Source of the DNA: Candidatus Heimdallarchaeota archaeon
Lineage (GTDB): Archaea; Asgardarchaeota; Heimdallarchaeia; Hodarchaeales; LC-3
DNA: 5,035 bases
Reading direction: 5' to 3'
NCBI GenBank assembly: GCA_027364495.1
Contig: DAHXPE010000247.1
Coordinates: forward strand, 1 to 5,035
Shown here: in pieces, positions 1-5,035 of the stretch
Numbering within the stretch: position 1 is the first letter of the stretch
Layout: each line of letters starts with the position of its first letter
Notes under the pieces: model-generated
Told to the model about the DNA's origin: nothing
Database searches by the model: none
The model's input: only the letters and a program-made list of their open reading frames with translations
Translations under genes and position numbers: made by a program

Positions 1-2
1 CC

Positions 3-134
3 CAAAGGCCAATGATCCCGACCCAAGCATTACAAAAAAGTATTGATTTATGTTTGTCTTCATGCTTAAATGATGATCGATTAACCAAGGCATTATTAAA
101 TTTTAAAGCGAATTATTTTTCAGATTCCAGTTAA
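3..134 (+). CDS. C-terminal end of an unidentified protein (gene truncated by window edge)
   Basis: Reading frame 3 on the plus strand is open from the window edge to a TAA at 132-134, giving 43 residues that begin QRPMIPTQALQKSIDLC and end LLNFKANYFSDSS. The other two plus-strand frames close within the first 50 bases, and this frame has a protein-like composition: an amphipathic helical stretch (ALQKSIDLCLSSCLNDDRLTKALLNFK) followed by an aromatic end. It therefore looks like the true 3' end of a gene starting outside the window. I do not recognise the family from this tail. It runs convergently towards the S9 peptidase gene, whose stop codon lies 32 bases away. The short length leaves a real chance that the open frame is accidental. 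Confidence 0.5.
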   Translation, partial: QRPMIPTQALQKSIDLCLSSCLNDDRLTKALLNFKANYFSDSS

Positions 135-166
135 TTGAAATAAATTCATCATAAGATACGAAAACA
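135..166. other. short convergent intergenic gap
   Basis: These 32 bases separate the stop codons of two genes that face each other. The only termination-like signals are weak: a run of four T on the minus strand (161-164 read in reverse) and, for the plus strand, short T runs that already lie inside the opposite gene. I see no hairpin. Transcripts from the two sides probably overlap at their 3' ends. Confidence 0.4.
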
Positions 167-2110
167 TTATTTAGACGATTTTAATACTTCCTTGAAAAAA
201 GATGCTTCTTTATTTAACGAATCCACTCTATTTTCTAATTGTCTAAACCCATGTGATTCACTGGGATACTCAATATAAGCTGATTTTATACCCTTACGTT
301 TTAAAATTTCAGCCATTTCCCTTGATACTTTTGGAGGGACTATTTTATCTTCTGATCCCTGAAATATTATCATTGGGGCTTTCAAGTCATTCAGATGATT
401 TATTGGTGATCTTTCTTTAAGTGTAGTCAGATCAACACCTACTAAACGATCAATGTATTTGGATTCGAATTTATGCGTCAATTGTACTAAAGTTTCCAAA
501 TTACCAATACCAAAATAAGAAGCACCGACCTGAAAAACATCAGGTAAGGACGTCAAAGCGCGTTGTACGGTATATCCACCAGCAGAACCTCCTGTTATGG
601 CAATTTTTTTAGAAATAACTTTTTTATTAACTAAAAAGTTAATCGCATCATCAATGTCTGAAATTTCTATTAATCCCCAATTGCCTAATAGTTTATCTCG
701 ATACCTTCTACCAAAGCCAGTACTACCTCGATGTTCTATATCAAAGATAGCAAAACCTGAACTTGTCCAAAATTGAATGTAGTTAATATAAAAGGTGTCT
801 GAATTAGCTGTTGGACCACCATGTACAAGAATTAATAATGGAGGCTTTTCTTTTGATTCGTAGTTTGGATTTTTTGGTTGATAAAAATAACCATAACCCT
901 TTTCCCCATCTTTGGTTGGAAAAGAAATCAATTTACCTTGCGCTATTTGATTATCTGGAAGAATTGACTTTTCAGGTAAAGATTTTCTAATTAGTTTTTC
1001 ATCCTTTAATTCTTCATTAATAAAATTATATGACACTATGGATTTAGGAAGAATTGGACTTCCAGATACTAAATAAATTTTCTGCCCTACTACTAAAAAC
1101 TCATTGATGACGGTATATGGCAGATGAAGTTTCTTTAATTTTAATTCTGTTAAGTTAAGCAAAGCTAAATTTGATTTACCATTTTTTCTATATAAGCAGA
1201 CCATTTCAGATTCTGTAATGAATCTGAAATTTATACGACCAGATAGCCACAATGGTTGGCCAAATTCAACAAATTCTTTTGTAATAGCATGAATTTTTTC
1301 AGATTTTTGGTTGAAACGGTAAATATTCCAATAATTTTCAAATTCATCATCTTTTTTGTTAGGGTAATCCATAGCAAAGAAAATATCATTTCTAGGTCCA
1401 AACAAGGGTGATGAAATGCTTTCACCGGATCCACCAGCAATTTTTTTTCTATTGATTAAACCGCTCTTGGTAATTTTTGCCGACCAAAGCTCAGTATAAT
1501 CAAAAGGCATATTAGGGAGATTCCAGGTTAACCAGCAACAAAAAACTCCATCAGTTGAAAGATTGAATTCTGAATAAAAATCGTTACCTTCTACAAGTAT
1601 TTGTGGCTCTTGTAAAGTATCTATGGATAAATCAAGACAAGCAATTGAATTTTTTGGCATTGAATGGTCTGAAAATTCCTGTTCATAGACAAAAAAAAGT
1701 TTAGTTTCATCAATAGACTCAGTTAAATCCATGTATTTACCTATTGATTCATCTTTATTTTTAGCAGGAGTTAAGGGTCTTATATCAGAAGGATCTTTTA
1801 TGCTTTGTTTGTAGATTTGCTGGTCAAGAAAATTTACAAAATAAATATGATTTTTTCCTACAAAATACGGTCTGCCACCATATTCATGAACACGCGTTCT
1901 TACGTTAAATGAAACGGGTGTTAAATCTGTTATAACACCATTTTCCAATTTTACTATGGTATTTCTCCCTTTCTCTGAAGTTCTTGATTCAACCCAATAG
2001 AAAATTCCATCGTTGGATGATAATAAAAAGCTGAATCCTAATGTATCTGAATACACCTGTTCTGGGGTTAGTATTGGTTCCCAGTCAAGAAAATTTCTTT
2101 CTTCTGGCAT
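167..2110 (-). CDS. S9 family serine peptidase (prolyl oligopeptidase / acylaminoacyl-peptidase-like)
   Basis: A 647-residue hydrolase predicted to cleave short peptides, such as N-terminal dipeptides or acylated residues, in the cytoplasm. Residues about 20-395 are beta-rich and fit the S9 propeller that filters substrates by size. They include RVHEYGGRPYFV (about 73-84), a pattern I associate with acylaminoacyl-peptidase-like members. Residues about 400-645 form the alpha/beta-hydrolase domain: HGGPT (430-434, oxyanion region), HRGSTGFGRRYRD (460-472), GGSAGGY (507-513, nucleophile Ser509), GSEDKIVPP (585-593, Asp588) and ESHGF (618-622, His620). The triad is complete and the length is normal for the family, so it should be active. 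No signal peptide or membrane segment is visible. The ATG at 2108-2110 precedes the first conserved region by a normal distance. There is no Shine-Dalgarno motif before it, which would suit a leaderless message. The gene lies 39 bases downstream of the TPR gene. The exact substrate cannot be read from sequence. Confidence 0.93.
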   Translation of the reverse strand: MPEERNFLDWEPILTPEQVYSDTLGFSFLLSSNDGIFYWVESRTSEKGRNTIVKLENGVITDLTPVSFNVRTRVHEYGGRPYFVGKNHIYFVNFLDQQIYKQSIKDPSDIRPLTPAKNKDESIGKYMDLTESIDETKLFFVYEQEFSDHSMPKNSIACLDLSIDTLQEPQILVEGNDFYSEFNLSTDGVFCCWLTWNLPNMPFDYTELWSAKITKSGLINRKKIAGGSGESISSPLFGPRNDIFFAMDYPNKKDDEFENYWNIYRFNQKSEKIHAITKEFVEFGQPLWLSGRINFRFITESEMVCLYRKNGKSNLALLNLTELKLKKLHLPYTVINEFLVVGQKIYLVSGSPILPKSIVSYNFINEELKDEKLIRKSLPEKSILPDNQIAQGKLISFPTKDGEKGYGYFYQPKNPNYESKEKPPLLILVHGGPTANSDTFYINYIQFWTSSGFAIFDIEHRGSTGFGRRYRDKLLGNWGLIEISDIDDAINFLVNKKVISKKIAITGGSAGGYTVQRALTSLPDVFQVGASYFGIGNLETLVQLTHKFESKYIDRLVGVDLTTLKERSPINHLNDLKAPMIIFQGSEDKIVPPKVSREMAEILKRKGIKSAYIEYPSESHGFRQLENRVDSLNKEASFFKEVLKSSK

Positions 2111-2118
2111 AAAATAAC

Positions 2119-2126
2119 AAAAAAAA
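2119..2126 (-). terminator. T8 tract, possible archaeal-type terminator after the TPR gene
   Basis: On the minus strand the 39-base gap after the TPR stop codon contains eight consecutive T, with further T-rich sequence up to the peptidase ATG. Archaeal RNA polymerase commonly terminates at T-rich tracts without a hairpin, so this could end or attenuate the TPR transcript. There is no convincing stem-loop before it. In so AT-rich a genome a run of eight T can also arise by chance. Confidence 0.3.
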
Positions 2127-2130
2127 GGAT

Positions 2131-2147
2131 AAGTTAAAAATTTTTAG
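2131..2147 (-). promoter_or_regulatory. possible TATA box for the S9 peptidase gene
   Basis: The minus strand reads TAAAAATTTTTAACTTA here, about 22-37 bases before the peptidase ATG. This spacing would place transcription start at or very near the ATG, giving a leaderless message, in keeping with the missing ribosome binding site. The core AAAAATTTTT is palindromic and is a loose fit to archaeal TATA boxes. If real, the peptidase can be transcribed independently of the TPR gene. AT-richness makes such matches cheap. Confidence 0.22.
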
Positions 2148-2149
2148 AT

Positions 2150-4057
2150 TTAATTTTGATTTGCAGTCATTAACAAATTATTCTCATTGGATTGTAAAAT
2201 TATATTATTAATAACTGTTTGTAATTGCTGTTCTTCTTCACCTTCTAATAATTCATTACCATCTATTTTCTGAATCATTCTTTTAAAGATGTCAGATGAA
2301 CCAAGTTCAGTTACAATTTTATCTAATTTCTTAATTGAAAGATAGCTAGGTCCTTTAAAGGCATAGCAAAAAGTTAAATTGCTTCCCATTTTTTTAGAGA
2401 TAATGGTAAATTCACCATGTTTAATACGTTCGACAGAACCAGTAGTAGAAAATACTTGCTGTCCAAATGTGTTTACAGCAGACATGAAACCTGCAATAAG
2501 CTGTTCGTCTAAGGTAATATCAGATTTGTATTTTGAACTGAACGCTGATAATCCACCTTCCAATAATATTAAGAATAAAACAGGTTCTTCAGCTTCAATT
2601 TCTGTATATTCTTCCCTCTTACGTATCAAATTATTTAAGGTCTGTTCTAAGCCAGTCAAATCAATTCTTTCAATCAATGAAGCTCCTTTAACTCTTAACT
2701 CTTCCCATTTTTCTTCTTGTGAAAGTAATTGATCAAGTTCTCTGGAAATTAAATACTCAAATTTCATTATACCTTTTTTATTAGCAATTTCTTGTGCCTT
2801 TACTAGAGTTTCTTTCGCATCATTAAATTTGAAATCTAATAATTTTAATTTAGAATCAAGTAAATAGCTCTGGACGATAAGAACAGATGATTTCTGCTCC
2901 TCAGCAAGTTGAATAACTTTATTAGACCAGGATTGAACCTCAGTTAAAATTTCTTCATTTTGAGACAAACGCATTTCAAGTAAAAGGATATCATTCAGGT
3001 TAAAAATTGCCTGTACTGTTAATTCACTATCAATAACTGCACCATTTGCTATTTGTAAGAAATTTTCTCCAGCTTTGAATTTTTTCATTAATCGATCAGA
3101 GTTTTTTAGGATTATTCCTTCTGATAAATTAAACAAGGTATGAATATAAGGATTTTCTCCGGCTGGAGTATCAAGATTTTTTAGTTTTGTTAAGTAATCT
3201 TCTATTTCGTTAAGATCATTATATTCGGTTAAAAGACTAATTAACTGATAATATAATTTAGCCCGGAATAATTTATTCTCAATACTTTCAAAAATTTCCT
3301 GTGCTTGTTTATAATAACTTAAAGCATCTTCATAATTTCCCATGTAGTGATAGATTTCACCTATATTACCATATGATGAGGCTAACTCACTTTTATTGGG
3401 TAACTCCTTTCTAATCTCTAAAGCTTGCATTTGGTGCTCTAAAGCAAATTGAAGTTCTCCTTTATAGGTGAATACATTTCCAAGGTTATTTAATGAAGTG
3501 GCAAAATTTCTTTTATTCCCTAATATTCCTCGTAAACCCATAGCTTTCTGAAAAGCAACTTGTGATTTAAGGACATCACCAAGAAGCCAATAGACGATTC
3601 CTTTGATATTTTCTACATCTGCTTCTCGATCCACAATGTCTAAGTTACTTTTTCCACTTTGATCGTTTCGTTCTCCTTTTAATTTTTGTACGCTCGGGCC
3701 TATAGCTTCTAATGAACTAAGAGCTTCTTGTTGTTTTCCAGCTTTCCAAAACGTATTTGCTTTAGCAACAGTAAAATCAATGTACATTAAAGGATCTTTA
3801 ATCGTCCCTTCTAATTTTCCAATCAATTCTAAATTTTCGGGTATTTTATTTGATTTATCCTGTAAAATGCATAATAATACATTAATTACTAGCTGGTCTT
3901 GCTTAGATATACCTTCACCTAATTTTTCTTGCAATTTGGTTAGATGACTGACACCTTCCTTAACATTCTCACTGTCAATATAATTTTTAACTTGATTATG
4001 TTCCTTTTCATAATTCAAATCTTCTTTCTTACCTTTGAATAACTTTCTAAAAGACAT
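2150..4057 (-). CDS. TPR-repeat protein with C-terminal longin/roadblock-like domain
   Basis: A 635-residue predicted scaffold or adaptor; no enzymatic motif is seen. The N-terminus is strongly basic (MSFRKLFKGKK), with no signal peptide or membrane segment. Residues about 145-260 hold the clearest TPRs: NLGNVFTYKGELQFALEHQ (about 191-209) and GNIGEIYHYMGNYEDALSY (about 230-248), with their typical G, Y and A positions. Weaker helical hairpins cover about 30-145 and 260-480. Residues about 490-590 look like a profilin-fold domain: strand VLFLILLE (493-500), turn GGLSAFS, helix LDEQLIAGFMSAVNTFGQQVF (516-536, joined here by its ends), strand VERIKHGEFTIISKK (542-556), strand LTFCYAFKG (561-569), then helix 573-586. 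I know this pattern from Asgard archaeal proteins, often beside small GTPases; partner and role here are inference. GGTGA sits three bases before the ATG, supporting this start. The peptidase gene follows 39 bases downstream. Confidence 0.85.
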   Translation of the reverse strand: MSFRKLFKGKKEDLNYEKEHNQVKNYIDSENVKEGVSHLTKLQEKLGEGISKQDQLVINVLLCILQDKSNKIPENLELIGKLEGTIKDPLMYIDFTVAKANTFWKAGKQQEALSSLEAIGPSVQKLKGERNDQSGKSNLDIVDREADVENIKGIVYWLLGDVLKSQVAFQKAMGLRGILGNKRNFATSLNNLGNVFTYKGELQFALEHQMQALEIRKELPNKSELASSYGNIGEIYHYMGNYEDALSYYKQAQEIFESIENKLFRAKLYYQLISLLTEYNDLNEIEDYLTKLKNLDTPAGENPYIHTLFNLSEGIILKNSDRLMKKFKAGENFLQIANGAVIDSELTVQAIFNLNDILLLEMRLSQNEEILTEVQSWSNKVIQLAEEQKSSVLIVQSYLLDSKLKLLDFKFNDAKETLVKAQEIANKKGIMKFEYLISRELDQLLSQEEKWEELRVKGASLIERIDLTGLEQTLNNLIRKREEYTEIEAEEPVLFLILLEGGLSAFSSKYKSDITLDEQLIAGFMSAVNTFGQQVFSTTGSVERIKHGEFTIISKKMGSNLTFCYAFKGPSYLSIKKLDKIVTELGSSDIFKRMIQKIDGNELLEGEEEQQLQTVINNIILQSNENNLLMTANQN

Positions 4058-4060
4058 TTT

Positions 4061-4065
4061 TCACC
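4061..4065 (-). promoter_or_regulatory. GGTGA ribosome binding site of the TPR gene
   Basis: The minus strand reads GGTGA, then AAA, then the ATG of the TPR gene. GGTGA pairs with the usual archaeal 16S 3' end (ATCACCTCC). The spacing of three bases is shorter than usual, so pairing may be weak. It is still the only Shine-Dalgarno-like site before a start codon in this window. A second ATG, starting at 4067 on the minus strand, is out of frame. Confidence 0.45.
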
Positions 4066-4106
4066 ATCTAGTAAATCCTGTATACAAAACCGTTTTAGTA
4101 TAATTT

Positions 4107-4117
4107 TATTTATATTT
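4107..4117 (-). promoter_or_regulatory. candidate TATA box for the TPR gene
   Basis: The minus strand reads AAATATAAATA, close to an archaeal TATA box. Transcription would begin about 25 bases further on, near 4086, leaving a leader of about 29 bases that includes the GGTGA site. The position is sensible for the gene, but the whole region is AT-rich and a second AT stretch (AAAATTATA, 4099-4107 region) overlaps it. Confidence 0.4.
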
Positions 4118-4194
4118 ACAATTTGATGCACTGGTAGTATTTATTAGTAATCATACATAATGAGCATTTGTAAAATTATATTAAAGTGAATTGC

Positions 4195-4217
4195 TTTTTT
4201 TTTATCTTATCTTTTTT
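4195..4217 (+). terminator. T9 and T6 tracts on the plus strand
   Basis: The plus strand has nine T at 4195-4203 and six T at 4212-4217, joined by the doubled unit ATCTT. This is the strongest archaeal-type termination signal in the window, but no plus-strand gene ends just before it. It could stop antisense or divergent transcription starting near 4130-4190, lie in the leader of the rightward gene, or simply be an AT-rich promoter element. Function is uncertain. Confidence 0.25.
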
Positions 4218-4297
4218 ACCAAAAGCGATTTTATTTTCAAGTATCTCTCGGTTAGCTAGTTTTTAAAGAGGTTTTTGAAAAAGAAATTGAATTATGG

Positions 4298-4306
4298 ACA
4301 TATAAT
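4298..4306 (+). promoter_or_regulatory. possible TATA box for the rightward gene
   Basis: ACATATAAT on the plus strand is a fair TATA match. Transcription would start about 25 bases on, near 4328, giving a leader of about 30 bases before the ATG at 4358 and excluding the TTG at 4316. A competing candidate, GTTTTTAAAG at 4259-4268, would give a start near 4290 and include the TTG. I cannot choose between them from sequence alone. Confidence 0.25.
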
Positions 4307-4315
4307 GAAAATAAT

Positions 4316-5029
4316 TTGTTTATAAATAATAAAAGTAATAATTTCTTGGCTACTCTAATGGAACAGCAATATGATTATGAATTAATGCCGATACTTCATA
4401 GAATATTAGATGTTTCAGCTAAAACTATTCATTTAAGTCAAGTACCTAATTGGCCGAGAGACAGTCTTCCAAAAAGCCCCATAGTTCAAAAATTAGGATT
4501 AATTGTCATACCCATCTTGTATCCCTGGTGGTGTAGAGATTTAGAAATAGAATATGAACAATTTGGTCCATATTCACCAATAATAGCTAGTGTATTTGAA
4601 GAAATGCTTACTCAAGAGCAATGTTCCATACATGAAGAATTTCTTGAAGTACAGCCCTCAACTTTCGAAGAAAAAAATAATTTTCCAGAAATTACTGAAC
4701 TTCTTATTCAGAAATTAATATCTTATAGTAATAATCCAATTCTTACGCAATTTGAATGTATAGAACTCTTTAGCATCATTTCAGTTGAGCAAGAAGCTTT
4801 CTTTAGGTCGATGAAAATTCTTCGAAAAATGACGATCATAACTGACCGACAAAAAAAGCTATTATTAAGACGTGTATTTAGGAGAATGAAAGAGATTCCA
4901 CACTTAAATGGTTTCATAAATGAACGGGGGTCTGTTTATGCAAGTAAATTTATATCTGAAACAATAGATGCCTTTTACGAAGCTTTTACTAATTTAGATG
5001 TTGAATCTTTATTTAAAAATAAAAATTGA
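4316..5029 (+). CDS. uncharacterised protein with QKL...FGPYS motif (YwgA/DUF4065-like resemblance)
   Basis: A soluble protein of 237 residues from the outermost start (TTG at 4316), or 223 from the in-frame ATG at 4358. The ATG is the better codon and its residues (MEQQYDYELMPILHRIL) look more protein-like than the Asn-rich lead-in. Neither start has a Shine-Dalgarno site, so I give the outer limit. I do not recognise the family with confidence. Residues 56-66 (IVQKLGLIVIP) followed by LEIEYEQFGPYSPII (about 76-90) and a helix recall the QKL-hydrophobic ... F.YGPYS arrangement of YwgA/DUF4065 (Panacea-type) proteins, some of which are antitoxin- or regulator-like. Residues about 125-225 are mostly helical with a strongly basic stretch (RQKKLLLRRVFRRMK, 178-192) that could bind nucleic acid. 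No signal peptide or membrane segment is evident. It is transcribed away from the TPR gene. Regulation of that neighbour is a guess. The gene is complete, ending at TGA six bases from the window edge. Confidence 0.7.
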   Translation: MFINNKSNNFLATLMEQQYDYELMPILHRILDVSAKTIHLSQVPNWPRDSLPKSPIVQKLGLIVIPILYPWWCRDLEIEYEQFGPYSPIIASVFEEMLTQEQCSIHEEFLEVQPSTFEEKNNFPEITELLIQKLISYSNNPILTQFECIELFSIISVEQEAFFRSMKILRKMTIITDRQKKLLLRRVFRRMKEIPHLNGFINERGSVYASKFISETIDAFYEAFTNLDVESLFKNKN

Positions 5030-5035
5030 AATTTT

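Larger units (their letters stand above)
4058..4315. other. divergent intergenic control region
   Basis: About 258 bases without a gene separate the TPR gene (leftward) from the FGPYS-motif gene (rightward). From left to right it holds the TPR ribosome site and TATA candidate. Next come two outward-facing, imperfectly matching segments: GCATCAAATTGTAAATATAAA on the minus strand, ending near 4109, and GCATTTGTAAAATTATATTA on the plus strand from 4164. About 34 bases lie between them. Then follow a T9 tract (4195-4203) and a T6 tract (4212-4217). From 4256 the sequence is open in the frame of the rightward gene. I found no tRNA, C/D-box RNA or credible small gene. Confidence 0.5.

Noticed and set aside
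1231..1440. 69-residue open frame on the minus strand
   Set aside because: It lies wholly inside the S9 peptidase gene on the same strand in another frame, and its composition (low-complexity K, L, N) has no protein-family character.
2379..2732. 117-residue open frame on the plus strand
   Set aside because: It is antisense to the C-terminal part of the TPR gene, which is clearly the coding sequence here. The translation is Ser/Asn/Cys-rich without any motif.
4131..4160. short repeats such as TAGTA-TTTAT-TAGTA as a CRISPR or iteron start
   Set aside because: Only two five-base copies are present, which is expected by chance in AT-rich DNA.
4120..4195. possible C/D-box small RNA in the intergenic region
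   Set aside because: TTTGATGCA resembles a C box only loosely and no CTGA D box follows at a suitable distance. There is also no stable stem to be seen.
4294..4325. ATG codons at 4294 and 4305 as starts for the rightward gene
   Set aside because: Both are in other frames and reach stop codons within a few codons (TAA after three and six codons).
4723..4917. 64-residue open frame on the minus strand
   Set aside because: It is antisense to the rightward gene and has no ribosome site or recognisable motif. The plus-strand frame is longer and protein-like.

Overview
This is an AT-rich window, with clearly less G+C than A+T. It carries three complete protein genes, the tail of a fourth, and one intergenic region of about 260 bases. 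The best clue to the organism is the middle gene. It encodes a TPR protein ending in a longin/roadblock-like domain of the sort I know mainly from Asgard archaea (Lokiarchaeota-like genomes). The low G+C, TATA-like boxes, T-rich stretches without hairpins and one GGTGA-type ribosome binding site also fit an archaeon. This placement is inference from sequence character, not from a marker gene.

Layout: bases 3-134 (+) hold the last 43 codons of a gene that begins outside the window. Facing it across 32 bases is a cytoplasmic S9-family (prolyl oligopeptidase/acylaminoacyl-peptidase-like) serine peptidase at 167-2110 (-), with a complete Ser-Asp-His triad. Upstream of it on the same strand, 39 bases away, is the 635-residue TPR protein at 2150-4057 (-). 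Bases 4058-4315 form a divergent control region with TATA-like sequences and T-rich tracts. To its right, at 4316-5029 (+), is a protein of up to 237 residues without a clear family. It shows a QKL...FGPYS pattern reminiscent of YwgA/DUF4065-type proteins.

How they might work together: the TPR gene and the peptidase may be co-transcribed, but a T8 tract and a TATA-like stretch lie in the gap between them, so the peptidase could be its own unit. The TPR protein looks like a scaffold or adaptor, since it has protein-binding repeats and a profilin-like-fold domain of a type that often works with small GTPases. The peptidase looks like a housekeeping oligopeptide or acyl-peptide hydrolase. The divergent gene may be a regulator-like protein. 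No mobile element, CRISPR array, tRNA or rRNA was seen. The point of most interest is the TPR plus longin/roadblock-like fusion.
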